A DNA stretch of 64,000 nucleotides. Source: Desulfomonilaceae bacterium (lineage in GTDB: Bacteria; Desulfobacterota; Desulfomonilia; Desulfomonilales; Desulfomonilaceae). This document shows positions 27,629 through 36,616 of the stretch, in pieces. The position numbers were made by a program, and so were the translations under genes. The stretch covers positions 124,001 through 188,000 of the forward strand of contig JBAZSD010000004.1 in assembly GCA_041662605.1 (NCBI GenBank). The letters run 5' to 3'. The first letter of the stretch is position 1; every line of letters starts with the position of its first letter. Below the pieces are notes generated by a model that had not been told where the DNA came from, did no database searches, and saw only the letters and a list, made by a program, of their open reading frames with translations.

Positions 27629-28279
27629 ATGCAAACCAATACAGATGATTTGTCATACATTGCGAAAGCGCGGGAGTTTCTGGACAAAGGTGATCTTTCT
27701 TCAGCCGTAGAATGTTACGGGAAGGCTTTCGATCCTGAATCACTTGACGAACCAGAAGCCAGAAACATGCTTATAGAGGCAAGATCCAATCTATCGAGAA
27801 AATTTTTGTTCGAAGCGTTGGACAGTTTCGAGGAAGCCCTGATAGTAGGTGACCAAATTCAGCGCAGACAAGCTATGGAAGGGGTTATTGAGATAGCGGA
27901 AATTCGACTACGATTAACCCTTCTGAACCAGCTATTAAGGTCGGGCTTAAAGGCCCTAGTGGGAAGAAAGAATAAACAGATCCCAGGCCTTGGGTTTGTC
28001 TCGGAAAATGAGAATCTTGTCCTGATATCGAACGAAGCAATCTCAAAGCTTCCTGAACGTTTATTGCGGGGTGTCCGAATCGGCCGCATTCCAGAGCGTT
28101 TGAGAGGCTCCACTTTGCCTATAGAGGCTCAAAAGTGCATACCCTACTCCAACGAAAAAGATGTCGATTACATCTTGGAAGTCGCTAAAGCAATCGTTAA
28201 TTTCAAAGAACCTCATCATCACTTGGCCAACCATTTCGAAAGCGTCTCCTCTATGACCGGGCTCGATCAGACCTTGTAG
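27629..28279 (+). CDS. Helical repeat (TPR-like) protein, function unknown
   Basis: The 216-residue protein has two TPR-like helix pairs at the N-terminus (YIAKAREFLDKGDLSSAVECYGKAF and FLFEALDSFEEALIVGD) and a less regular C-terminal half. No signal peptide or membrane segment is visible, so it is cytosolic. It lies 141 bp upstream of ruvX. No family or role was recognised. Confidence 0.65.
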   Translation: MQTNTDDLSYIAKAREFLDKGDLSSAVECYGKAFDPESLDEPEARNMLIEARSNLSRKFLFEALDSFEEALIVGDQIQRRQAMEGVIEIAEIRLRLTLLNQLLRSGLKALVGRKNKQIPGLGFVSENENLVLISNEAISKLPERLLRGVRIGRIPERLRGSTLPIEAQKCIPYSNEKDVDYILEVAKAIVNFKEPHHHLANHFESVSSMTGLDQTL

Positions 28280-28420
28280 GGAGCGCTCCGCTTGGTTCCC
28301 AACGAAGCGGCCAGACTTCATTCTCAGAGGCGCCGAAGCTTGACACGACAATTATAATTGATTAAACGCTCTTTTGAGAGTTCATCTGAACAGCTTATCT
28401 GAATTGTCGAAAATGGGGGC

Positions 28421-28858
28421 ATGTTTTTGAGAGCCTTGGGGTTAGACATTGGATCAAAAAGAATAGGCGTGGCAATCAGCGATGAGTCCGGCTTGATTGC
28501 TCAGCCTCTACAAACCATATCTTCAACCGGCGCTGAGCGGGATATTATAAGCATCCTTGAAATTGTGAGGGATTATAGCGTAACAGAGATTGTTGTCGGT
28601 CTACCGTACAATATGGACGGCTCTGAAGGTCCACAAGTAGAAAAAGTGAGAAAATTCAATGGCCTTTTGCTACAAAAAGCTGGTGTGCCTGTGTTTGAGT
28701 GGGATGAACGTCTGACGACCATCGCTGCGGAAAGGACTTTATTGGAAGCTGACATGAGCCGCGCTAAACGCAGAAAATTGGTGGACAGAATCGCAGCCGC
28801 GCTGATACTTCAGGGGCATCTTGACCGTCGACGCAACGAGGCCCGTTCTGCATCATGA
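28421..28858 (+). CDS. ruvX: Putative pre-16S rRNA nuclease / Holliday-junction resolvase YqgF
   Basis: YqgF (RuvX) is an RNase-H-fold nuclease required for 16S rRNA 5' maturation. The 145-residue protein has the catalytic N-terminus ALGLDIGSKRIGVAISD, the middle VVGLPYNMDGSEGPQ and WDERLTTIAAERTL with the C-terminal active-site DRIAAALILQ. It overlaps mltG by ATGA, the common yqgF-mltG arrangement. Confidence 0.94.
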   Translation: MFLRALGLDIGSKRIGVAISDESGLIAQPLQTISSTGAERDIISILEIVRDYSVTEIVVGLPYNMDGSEGPQVEKVRKFNGLLLQKAGVPVFEWDERLTTIAAERTLLEADMSRAKRRKLVDRIAAALILQGHLDRRRNEARSAS

Positions 28859-29913
28859 AAGTCCCCGTCATATCTATAATTAGAACGGCGTCGGCAATTA
28901 TTCTGATTCTTTTTCTGGCGATAGGAGGTCACTTTCTCTACAAGAGCCTCCCGGACATCGTGAATCATTTACTTCCAAAGCCTTCGCAAAAAGAACAGCC
29001 CATCCATGAGATCATTGTAACCATTCCAAAGGGAGCCTCTTTTAATGAGGTGGGAGCCATACTTCAGAACAATGAGGTAATATCCAGCAAGTTAGTTTTT
29101 AAGATTATTGCTTTTATCAGAGGTGAGCAGCGGCATGTAAAAGCTGGAGATTACTTGCTCAAGACACATAGCGACCCTGGCGATGTTCTGGATTTACTCA
29201 TTTCGGGAAAAACTCTCGTTTATGCCATAACCATTCCTGAGGGATACAATATCTTTCAAATCGCGGATCTATTCGAACAAAAGGGTGTCTCGTCAAGAAA
29301 AGATTTTTTAAGGTTAGCGACCGACTCTGAATTCCTGAGCGAGTTGGACATTCATGCGTCTAGCTTGGAGGGGTTCCTGTTTCCAGACACCTATTTTGTA
29401 CGGCCGTCGGAGAAGTCGAACCTGAAATTTGTCGTACAGAAGATGGTTTCCAGATTCCGATCTGTCTATGACAAATACGTTCGCTCAACTGCTGATCAAT
29501 ACGGCTGGACCCCATTGCAGGTGGTAACCCTGGCGTCTCTTATCGAAAAGGAAGCCAAACCAAATGAGCATGCCCTGGTATCGGCGGTGTTTCACAACAG
29601 GCTGCGACATAACATGAAACTTCAGTGTGATCCGACTGTCATCTACGGCATTAAACCAATGGGAGCAAAAATTACACGAGCGGACTTGGATCGAAAACAA
29701 CCTTACAACACATATCAGACCAGGGGCCTACCTCCAGGACCGATAGCCAATCCCGGCAAGGAATCTCTGATCGCTGCGGTACACCCTGCGGACGTCGATT
29801 ATCTTTATTTTGTGGCCAAGAATGATGGGAGCCACCAATTTTCGAGCAACCTTGCCGACCATAACAAATCGGTTAATGTGTACCAACGACAACCAAGTTC
29901 TCTGACACCTTGA
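28855..29913 (+). CDS. mltG: Endolytic murein transglycosylase
   Basis: MltG cleaves nascent glycan strands and limits their length. The 352-residue protein has an N-terminal membrane anchor (about residues 8-26), a LysM-like region and the YceG catalytic domain: VVTLASLIEKEAKPNEHALVSAVFHNRL with the catalytic Glu near residue 227, and NTYQTRGLPPGPIANPG near 285. Translation is coupled to ruvX. Confidence 0.94.
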   Translation: MKVPVISIIRTASAIILILFLAIGGHFLYKSLPDIVNHLLPKPSQKEQPIHEIIVTIPKGASFNEVGAILQNNEVISSKLVFKIIAFIRGEQRHVKAGDYLLKTHSDPGDVLDLLISGKTLVYAITIPEGYNIFQIADLFEQKGVSSRKDFLRLATDSEFLSELDIHASSLEGFLFPDTYFVRPSEKSNLKFVVQKMVSRFRSVYDKYVRSTADQYGWTPLQVVTLASLIEKEAKPNEHALVSAVFHNRLRHNMKLQCDPTVIYGIKPMGAKITRADLDRKQPYNTYQTRGLPPGPIANPGKESLIAAVHPADVDYLYFVAKNDGSHQFSSNLADHNKSVNVYQRQPSSLTP

Positions 29914-30010
29914 TTGCTTTATCGTCGATCCTCTCTGACACTTATTGGCTCCACAGAATGGAAATTTAGCCGGTCACGCGCTTAATTCTCAACCCCTCAG
30001 GAAGAACAAC

Positions 30011-31207
30011 ATGCCGATCGCCTATTTTGACTGCTTTTCGGGCGCTTCCGGGGACATGATCCTGGGAGCGTTCCTGGACTTAGGGCTGCCGCTGGAGGTT
30101 CTAAGAACAGAACTCTCTAACCTTAACATACACGGATATCAGATAGACAAGCTCGAAGTTCTCAAAGCCGGTTTAAGGGCGGCCAAGGCAATTGTAAAGG
30201 TGGAGCATGCGCATGAACCTCACGCGAACCACATCAGCGACATCTATCAGACTATTCTAGAAAGCAGTCTTGATGAAGAAATCAAAACCAAGAGCATTAT
30301 GGTGTTTGAACGGCTTGCAGCGGCGGAGGCTTCGGTTCACGGGACCCCGGTTGAGGGCGCTCATCTTCATGAAGTCGGGGCCCTCGATTCGCTGATCGAC
30401 GTAGTGGGTGGGGTAATAGGATTCAAGTGGCTCAGGATAGACCATGCTTTTTTTTCGAAGGTCAACGTAGGCGGAGGGACCGTAAAATGCGCTCACGGCA
30501 TCCTCCCTGTCCCAGCTCCAGCCACGCTGGAACTGCTAAAAGGCAAACCAATATATTCCTCTGGTGTGGAGGCTGAACTGATCACACCAACTGGAGCCGC
30601 CATTCTTACCACACTGTGTGAAGGTTTCAGTCACATGCCCAATATGGTCGTTGCATCCATAGGATACGGCGCCGGTGATAGAGATCTGGAAACGCCAAAC
30701 ATCATGCGAGTCACACTTGGGGAAAAACCTAGCGGTTTTTCAGACTCTACTTCTACATTGGTGGGTGTCATAGAAACCAACATTGATGACATGAACCCTC
30801 AGCTTTATGACTATATGATTAGCCTTGCCCTGGATAGAGGCTGCCTGGACATAGGAATCCAACCAATTAACATGAAAAAGAACAGGCCTGGTTCGTGCCT
30901 ACAGATGATCTGCCCTGTTGAGAAAATAGAGGAAATGGCTGAACTAATTTTCAATCAGACTACGGCCATCGGACTCAGGTGGAGAGTTGAAAACCGTATC
31001 GTAGCTGAACGCTCCATTGAGGATATGAATACAAGGTTTGGAACGATCAGAGTCAAAATCGCCCGGTTCCAGGGTAGAATTGTAAATGTCAGTCCCGAGT
31101 ATGAGGACTGCAAAAAATTGGCTCAAAGAAGTCAGACCTCGATCAAAAAAATAATGTCCGAGGCTGTGCGAAAATGTGAAGAGATCTTCTCAGAGGAAGC
31201 GAGCTGA
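30011..31207 (+). CDS. larC: LarC-like nickel insertion protein (DUF111)
   Basis: LarC inserts nickel into the pyridinium dithiocarboxylate precursor of the nickel-pincer cofactor used by lactate racemase-like enzymes. ATG 30011 gives 398 residues starting MPIAYFDCFSGASGDMILGA, the family signature. HLHEVGALDSLIDVVG near 120 and TPTGAAILTTLC near 195 are typical. LarA, LarB and LarE are not in the window. The stop overlaps the next gene (TGATGA), coupling it to a MoaD-like protein. The client enzyme is unknown. Confidence 0.9.
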   Translation: MPIAYFDCFSGASGDMILGAFLDLGLPLEVLRTELSNLNIHGYQIDKLEVLKAGLRAAKAIVKVEHAHEPHANHISDIYQTILESSLDEEIKTKSIMVFERLAAAEASVHGTPVEGAHLHEVGALDSLIDVVGGVIGFKWLRIDHAFFSKVNVGGGTVKCAHGILPVPAPATLELLKGKPIYSSGVEAELITPTGAAILTTLCEGFSHMPNMVVASIGYGAGDRDLETPNIMRVTLGEKPSGFSDSTSTLVGVIETNIDDMNPQLYDYMISLALDRGCLDIGIQPINMKKNRPGSCLQMICPVEKIEEMAELIFNQTTAIGLRWRVENRIVAERSIEDMNTRFGTIRVKIARFQGRIVNVSPEYEDCKKLAQRSQTSIKKIMSEAVRKCEEIFSEEAS

Positions 31208-31446
31208 TGAAAATTAATCTGGTTCTTTACGCCTCCTTGACACGGTTCGTGGCGGGGTCATCGGCCGGAGAAGTCATGAACCTAGACATTCCTGGCGACT
31301 CGACAGTCCATGACGTAATGGTTAAAATGGGCATACCGTCCGACCTGAAGTTGATATTGCTAGTGAACGGGAGGTCCGTTTCCAAAACACAGAGGTTGAA
31401 TGACGACGACCGTTTAGCTGCTTTTCCTACAATAGCTGGAGGGTGA
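31207..31446 (+). CDS. MoaD/ThiS-family sulfur-carrier-like protein
   Basis: The 79-residue beta-grasp protein ends in the Gly-Gly tail of sulfur carriers (PTIAGG). GDSTVHDVMVKMGIP and LVNGRSVSKTQRLNDDDRLAAFP are the core. Small MoaD-like proteins often accompany AOR-family tungsten enzymes, and an AOR gene begins 235 bp downstream. It may supply sulfur to pterin cofactor synthesis or be dedicated to the AOR-family enzyme. Translation is coupled to larC. Confidence 0.85.
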   Translation: MKINLVLYASLTRFVAGSSAGEVMNLDIPGDSTVHDVMVKMGIPSDLKLILLVNGRSVSKTQRLNDDDRLAAFPTIAGG

Positions 31447-31597
31447 TCGGTAAAGGGAGACCGCACTCTCAAGTTGCAAATTATCTCCTACGATTATGTC
31501 TAATTAGGCATAACAGCTAAATATTATTACGTTTTTCTCCTATTTCTTCTTGACTCATTATCTCTAAAACCATATCATCAGATCATATCGATATTTA

Positions 31598-31621
31598 TTC
31601 CCGGGGAGTTTTACCCGGGAA
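31598..31621 (+). terminator. Hairpin upstream of the AOR gene (weak terminator or leader structure)
   Basis: TTCCCGGG (31598-31605) pairs with CCCGGGAA (31614-31621) around an 8-nt loop. The following CTATTTTAATC is only moderately T-rich. It may end larC-moaD transcription or sit in the AOR leader. Confidence 0.4.
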
Positions 31622-31680
31622 CTATTTTAATCAATTTTCCTTTTCCCATCTTGTCATATCTAATCAGTGGAGGAAGACCC

Positions 31681-33417
31681 ATGGAAAAAATTATCCGTGT
31701 TGACATGGGAGCTGAGGGAGGCCCTAAAGCTCAAATATTCCCAGTAGGAGAATATGCCGGACTTGGTGGCAGGGCTTTGACATCGGCCATCGTTGCAAAA
31801 GAGGTCCCACCTTTGTGCCACGCATTGGGGGAAGAAAACAAGCTGGTGATAGCTCCTGGAATGCTAAGCGGGACAATAGCGGCAAATTCAGGCCGTTTGT
31901 CTGTGGGATGCAAGAGTCCTCTGACTGGTGGGATAAAGGAATCAAACGCCGGCGGGATGGCCTCTCAAACACTAGCCAGGCTGGGTTACGCCGCCATTGT
32001 CCTAGAGGGAAGGCCTCTAAGCAATGACCTCTACACAATTTTTGTGAACAAAGAGGGTGTCAAGATTGAAGCCAACAACAGTTTGAAAGGACTAGGCAAT
32101 TACGCTTTAATTGAAAAGCTGAAAAACAAGTATGGCGATAAGGCGTCTTACATGTCGATCGGCCCGGTTGGCGAAATGAAATTGGCGGCGGCCTCCATCG
32201 CATGCACGGATATGGAATGTCGTCCAACCAGACACGCCGGCCGCGGAGGAACCGGAGCCGTCATGGGTTCAAAGGGAGTCAAGGCTATTATCCTTGACGA
32301 CAGTGGTTTGTCCATGAGACCACCAAAGAATCCAGAGAAGTTCAAAGAAGCTAACAAGCAATGGGTCGCAGGTCTGAAGAAACATCCCGTAACGGGAGAA
32401 GGTCTTGCGGCTTACGGTACCAATGTATTGACAAACGTTTTGAACGAAGCTGGAGGATATCCTACTCATAACTTTATGTGGGGGCGATTTGAGGGGCACA
32501 CCAAGATTAGCGGAGAGACTCAGGCTGCCATGGAAACAGAGCGAGGGGGCAACCCTACTCACGGATGCCATCGCGGTTGTGTCATAAGATGCTCCGGCGT
32601 ATATATGGACAAATACGGTCAATATCTTACGAAACAACCCGAATATGAAACTGTCTGGGCCCACGGCGGCAATTGCGGAATTGACGACCTTGACACCATA
32701 GCGATGCTCGATCGCCTGGATGACGATTACGGTATCGACACTATTGAGATGGGCGCGACTATAGGGGTCGCCATGGAAGCTGGGCTCGCAAAATTTGGAG
32801 ATGGCGAAGCAGCTTTAAATTTCGTCAATCAAGTTGGAAAAGGCACTGATTTAGGAAGAATACTCGGAAGTGGGGCCGCTGTGACCGGCAAAGTGTTCGG
32901 AGTAGAGCGCGTACCGGTAGTGAAAAACCAGGCCTTGCCTGCTTATGACCCCAGAGCTGTCCAGGGGATGGGGGTCACATACGCCACGAGCCCGATGGGC
33001 GCGGACCATACCGCTGGATACGCGGTAGGATCAAATATCCTTGGTATTGGCGGTAAGACCGACGCTCTGGCGCCGGAAGGACAAGTGGAACTTTCCAGAA
33101 ACCTGCAGATTGCTACCGCAGCGGTTGACGCGACAGGAATGTGCCTATTCATTGCGTTTGCAGTCCTTGACCAACCTGAAACATTCCAGGCCTTGATCGA
33201 TATGATCAACGCTTTTTATGGGCTGAATCTTACTGGGGATGACGTTGCGGCTTTAGGTAAGAGTATTCTGAAGAACGAACGCGACTTTAACAGCAGGGCT
33301 GGTTTCACGTCCGCTCATGATCGTTTACCCGCTTTCTTCACAAGAGACGCTCTGCCTCCTCACAACATCAAATTCAAGGTCACGGACGCGGAGTTGGATC
33401 AGGTTTTTAACTTTTAG
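31681..33417 (+). CDS. AOR-family tungsten-containing oxidoreductase
   Basis: Members use a tungsten bis-pterin and one [4Fe-4S] cluster to oxidise aldehydes or reduce acids with ferredoxin. ATG 31681 follows GGAGG and gives 578 residues. Pterin-binding segments are GPVGEMKLAAASIA and RHAGRGGTGAVMGSKG. The cluster Cys are at about 296, 300 and 304 (Cx3Cx3C, versus Cx2Cx3C in Pyrococcus AOR) with the fourth in DATGMC at 488. A MoaD-like gene lies upstream. The substrate is unknown; an aldehyde or aryl-carboxylate role fits the catabolic context. BamB-type benzoyl-CoA reductase subunits are related but normally sit with other bam genes, absent here. Confidence 0.92.
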   Translation: MEKIIRVDMGAEGGPKAQIFPVGEYAGLGGRALTSAIVAKEVPPLCHALGEENKLVIAPGMLSGTIAANSGRLSVGCKSPLTGGIKESNAGGMASQTLARLGYAAIVLEGRPLSNDLYTIFVNKEGVKIEANNSLKGLGNYALIEKLKNKYGDKASYMSIGPVGEMKLAAASIACTDMECRPTRHAGRGGTGAVMGSKGVKAIILDDSGLSMRPPKNPEKFKEANKQWVAGLKKHPVTGEGLAAYGTNVLTNVLNEAGGYPTHNFMWGRFEGHTKISGETQAAMETERGGNPTHGCHRGCVIRCSGVYMDKYGQYLTKQPEYETVWAHGGNCGIDDLDTIAMLDRLDDDYGIDTIEMGATIGVAMEAGLAKFGDGEAALNFVNQVGKGTDLGRILGSGAAVTGKVFGVERVPVVKNQALPAYDPRAVQGMGVTYATSPMGADHTAGYAVGSNILGIGGKTDALAPEGQVELSRNLQIATAAVDATGMCLFIAFAVLDQPETFQALIDMINAFYGLNLTGDDVAALGKSILKNERDFNSRAGFTSAHDRLPAFFTRDALPPHNIKFKVTDAELDQVFNF

Positions 33418-33480
33418 ACAGACCTATCGGTTCCGCTGTCGCCAAATTCACACTAAGGACCCGTTGATACAATTATTCTA

Positions 33481-33512
33481 GGCTAATCCGCGCTCTATGA
33501 GGCGGATTTGCC
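33481..33512 (+). terminator. Stem-loop after the AOR gene
   Basis: GGCTAATCCGC (33481-33491) pairs with GCGGATTTGCC (33502-33512) except for one T-T mismatch, followed only by TTTA. It may terminate or protect the AOR transcript, but it lies very close to the next start. Confidence 0.4.
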
Positions 33513-33533
33513 TTTAGGTTCAGGAAGATGCTC

Positions 33534-34058
33534 ATGGATGACGCAAAGGCGATTCGCATACTAAGCCCGGTTCTCCAAAAGGGATTTTGGCACAAAGCTG
33601 TCACTGGCGTAACTATCAGAAAGTTGCTTGAAGACCAACTCCGATTCACTCCGGATTTCGTCGAAAAGGAAATTGCGACCGTTTTCCTGAACGGAAAGGC
33701 CGTCGACAACATCGATACAGCCATTGTCGCAGACCGCTGCGAACTAGCCCTGTCAGGACCAATGCCGGGTTTTGTAGGGGCTGCCATGCGTCGTGGAGGT
33801 TACTACAGTTCCATGCGCGAAACTATCAGCTATTCCGGCGAAAACAAAAGCCATCAAATTCATGATGGGTTCATTAAAATTAAACTGTACAATAAGCTGG
33901 TCGAACGGCTAGGCCTCTATTTCGTCCGAAGAGGACTTCTGCTCGAAAAAAGCGAAGTCATTGACCTATCTCAAACAGAGATCGCCCCCTTCATGAACAT
34001 ATCGTCTGCGCCTGAATTTAATGATTTCGTCTTGGTTGCGTTAGACCTGAACACGTGA
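33534..34058 (+). CDS. Hypothetical protein downstream of the AOR gene, possible beta-grasp element
   Basis: ATG 33534 sits six bases after GGAAG and gives 174 residues; ATG 33528 abuts the site and is less likely. The segment IATVFLNGKAVDNIDTAIVADRCELALSG (about residues 46-75; only the pattern is quoted in parts: VFLNGKAVD, then DRCELALSG) recalls the end of MoaD/ThiS folds and is followed by PMPGFVGAAMRRGG. The C-terminal half is hydrophilic beta/alpha. No family was recognised. Its position after AOR and moaD-like genes suggests a cofactor or AOR-related role. Confidence 0.65.
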   Translation: MDDAKAIRILSPVLQKGFWHKAVTGVTIRKLLEDQLRFTPDFVEKEIATVFLNGKAVDNIDTAIVADRCELALSGPMPGFVGAAMRRGGYYSSMRETISYSGENKSHQIHDGFIKIKLYNKLVERLGLYFVRRGLLLEKSEVIDLSQTEIAPFMNISSAPEFNDFVLVALDLNT

Positions 34059-34274
34059 TCCACCAACCATATTCAAGTATATTTTTGATAACTGTTGGCG
34101 CATTGGATAACCAGCCAATATCGTGTATAATTTGCAGTCATTGAATTTACGTGTTGGGGTCATCACAGCCGTTAAGCTGGGTTATTCAAGGAGAGGCGCC
34201 TGCTATATCAAGAGGTTCACAATAAATTTGAATCTAAACTCAAGTATGCCCATTTCTCTCAAATAAGGGAATCT

Positions 34275-34982
34275 TTGAGGCAATATTCTCTGGATGAGCC
34301 TCATGCGTCACTCAGAGTCTTGGACATGGCCTGCGGCCCTGGAAACATGGGTCTCTTCAGTAGAGGGATTCCGAATATCGAGTGGTACGGACTTGAACTG
34401 TGGCCGTCTGAACTCAAACAAGCGGCCCAAAGTGGGGCCTATTCGGGTCTTATACAGGCGAATCTTATCGAAAAGCTCCCCCTTCGGGCATCGAGCGCAG
34501 ACGCTATTGTCCTAAACGAAATCCTCATGTACTTGGGAAACGCCTCCGATCTTCTCGCTGAACTCTTCGACATCCTCAAACCCTCGGGAATCTTGTACGT
34601 GTACAACCCCATATATACTATCCCCAATTTTCTGTCTTTTTTTAAGAAATTAGGCCGAAGAATATACCAATCTCGAGAAGCCGTATCGTTTGACAGCCAA
34701 TGTGATTGGAAAATAGCTGCCAGAGCTTCCAGAATCAATTTCTATTCTTTCGATTCTCTCCTTGAAGAAATTAGATCTGCGGGATTCAAGATTCAGGGTG
34801 TTTCCGGGTTCAGGATTTTCAGGAATCGCATACGGTTAATGAGGAATCTTGAAAGATACAGATGGTACAGGGAAACCACGAAACGGCTGGCAACAAGTAA
34901 CCCACGTTTGGCTTCAGACGTTCTTGTCATATCTAGAAAGGAGTCTCGTAGGCCTCCTCTGGTACGAAATTTGGGAGGCTGA
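34275..34982 (+). CDS. Class I SAM-dependent methyltransferase
   Basis: A Rossmann methyltransferase with motif I VLDMACGPGNMGLF near residue 17, acidic motif II YGLELWPSE and the motif IV-like ASSADAIVLNEILMYL. The listed start is TTG at 34275, which leaves motif I unusually near the N-terminus. The frame stays open upstream, and CTG at 34200 lies six bases after AAGGAG (34188-34193), adding 25 residues (LLYQEVHNKFESKLKYAHFS and on) that read as native protein. I think the true start is probably CTG 34200. The substrate is unknown. Confidence 0.75.
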   Translation: MRQYSLDEPHASLRVLDMACGPGNMGLFSRGIPNIEWYGLELWPSELKQAAQSGAYSGLIQANLIEKLPLRASSADAIVLNEILMYLGNASDLLAELFDILKPSGILYVYNPIYTIPNFLSFFKKLGRRIYQSREAVSFDSQCDWKIAARASRINFYSFDSLLEEIRSAGFKIQGVSGFRIFRNRIRLMRNLERYRWYRETTKRLATSNPRLASDVLVISRKESRRPPLVRNLGG

Positions 34983-35024
34983 GCCGTTATTTGTAAAGGT
35001 ACAACAGTAAGAGTTATAAAACGG

Positions 35025-35237
35025 TCAAAAGGAAAATTTGCAGGAATCTCCCACACATGTAGGGGCAAATGAAGGGTCTAATGCCGCCAAAGCGTCATTG
35101 GCGTCGGATTTTGCCATATCGATATAATCCTTATTGGCCGCAACATAGGCTGAGGCGTCCGCAGAATTAGTGATATCTCCCATCAGCGCCATTAGTTGTT
35201 TAAGAGAGTCGAATAACAACTTTTCGTTTACTGTCAT
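35025..35237 (-). CDS. Small hypothetical protein
   Basis: ATG 35237 lies nine bases after GGAG and gives a 70-residue protein, MTVNEKLLFDSLKQLMALMG onward, ending in CVGDSCKFSF. The longer frame extending to 35516 overlaps the real zinc-ribbon gene and is not credible upstream of this point. Helical, with two Cys near the C-terminus. It is 61 bp downstream of the zinc-ribbon gene and may be cotranscribed. Function unknown. Confidence 0.55.
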   Translation of the reverse strand: MTVNEKLLFDSLKQLMALMGDITNSADASAYVAANKDYIDMAKSDANDALAALDPSFAPTCVGDSCKFSF

Positions 35238-35298
35238 GCGCAGAGGCTCCATCCGGACCAAACGGCCACAAAATATCAAGGTCAAAAAAATGTTGTTA

Positions 35299-35538
35299 CT
35301 ACTGGATAATATCGCATATCCGCTGATATTCAAGGTAATCCAACAGGCCCGATTCACACGTGGCCGGCAAGCGATATCCACAACTGCCGCATTCGTACCC
35401 AACAAAGTCACAGTCTTCAATTCGTATGTCTCCATGTTCGATCTCACCGTCAACGAAGACAATTTCTGAGGAGACTTTAGCCCCAGCGCAAACCTCGACA
35501 ATCTTATCTTTTCCACATTTCGGGCATTTCCAATCCAT
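35299..35538 (-). CDS. Small double zinc-ribbon-like protein
   Basis: The 79-residue protein begins MDWKCPKCGKDKIVEVCAG and has a second pair CGSCGYRLPATC. The CPKC and CGSC pairs look like a zinc ribbon. Such small proteins are common and rarely characterised. It precedes the 70-residue hypothetical gene on the same strand. Confidence 0.75.
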   Translation of the reverse strand: MDWKCPKCGKDKIVEVCAGAKVSSEIVFVDGEIEHGDIRIEDCDFVGYECGSCGYRLPATCESGLLDYLEYQRICDIIQ

Positions 35539-35724
35539 GTTTAGATAGCCTTTTCCAAAGAAACTATTACGTTTTTTATTTGGCGCTACTTCGCTCTTGT
35601 ACCTTTATCGCCTTTTCTGAGACGGATGTCCATATTCGTTGCAGGAAACCGGTGTTATTGGGGCCGAATACAATTATCCCCGGTCAGGTTTGAGAAGATT
35701 CGGGGTCTTGTTAATTGTGTCTGT

Positions 35725-36591
35725 TCATAGGCTATGCATATTCATAAACACGTGGGTACCGATTGGATAACCAGTGATCTCCTCCACTACACTGCACTTG
35801 ACCTTGAACAGAAAAAAGATGTTCTTTTTCTCTTCATTAAGTGATTCAAAATTTCCCTGACCCTTTGCGATTACCAGATCAGCTTCATGAAATTCTCTCT
35901 GAAATGACTCGCTACACATGGAAAGCACGGTACCAGGCAAGTCTGACCCGTTGTCGATAACTCTTACCAAACTTGTAATTCCAGTCACTTGAGCATCGAG
36001 TATTGTCACGTCGTTGATCACAGGTCGGCCTCTGACGACAAAAGTAATTTTCTCGCCTGGCAGTAATTCTAAAAGTAACCGGTCGAATACAATTTCTCCG
36101 GCGTTATCTCCCAGGTACAGTATTTTTGAGGCGTTATTCACATCATTCACGAATTTTGCCAAAACTAAAGCAGGAATTACGGCTGCTAATGATTCCATGG
36201 CGGCGGTTTTAATGTTTGCCTGATCCGCGTTTGGGTCAACAGCCAAGTCGATAGTATTACCTGCAATCGCCAGGCGGACAGAACTCAGGAGAGGATTTGA
36301 AGACCCGTCGATCAGTTCCCTCCAATCATCGTTGAACTTCATGACATTAAGATTACAGTTTTGCTTGGCTTTCTCATATGGATCAACCAGGCCAGTAACG
36401 TCTTTGATCATCCGATGAATTTCCCCCATCAACACCGGTGGCGATTGTGTTGGATCAGTCTCGCCTATAACTCTCGATATATCCTCTATAATTTTGTTGT
36501 TAGTTTTTTCCTGAAGATTAAGACGCCCTAACAAAGCAGTAGACTGTTTCATCAAGCAGGAAAGGCATTCTGAGTGGGTTTTCATTGTCAC
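35725..36591 (-). CDS. DUF89 / ARMT1-like metal-dependent damage-control phosphatase
   Basis: DUF89 proteins are metal-dependent phosphatases thought to remove damaged sugar-phosphate or phosphopantetheine metabolites. The 288-residue protein has the N-terminal ECLSCLMKQ Cys pair of the prokaryotic subfamily, the metal site ILYLGDNAGEIVFDRLL near residue 160 and VVRGRPVINDVTILDA near 187. It lies 25 bp downstream of a LysR gene on the same strand and may be cotranscribed with it. The physiological substrate is unknown. Confidence 0.88.
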   Translation of the reverse strand: MTMKTHSECLSCLMKQSTALLGRLNLQEKTNNKIIEDISRVIGETDPTQSPPVLMGEIHRMIKDVTGLVDPYEKAKQNCNLNVMKFNDDWRELIDGSSNPLLSSVRLAIAGNTIDLAVDPNADQANIKTAAMESLAAVIPALVLAKFVNDVNNASKILYLGDNAGEIVFDRLLLELLPGEKITFVVRGRPVINDVTILDAQVTGITSLVRVIDNGSDLPGTVLSMCSESFQREFHEADLVIAKGQGNFESLNEEKKNIFFLFKVKCSVVEEITGYPIGTHVFMNMHSL

Positions 36592-36616
36592 ATTCCTTTC
36601 ACGGAATGACGCCGTA

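Noticed and set aside
35238..35516. 163-residue reading of the small hypothetical protein
   Set aside because: The upstream part runs through the real zinc-ribbon gene in another frame.
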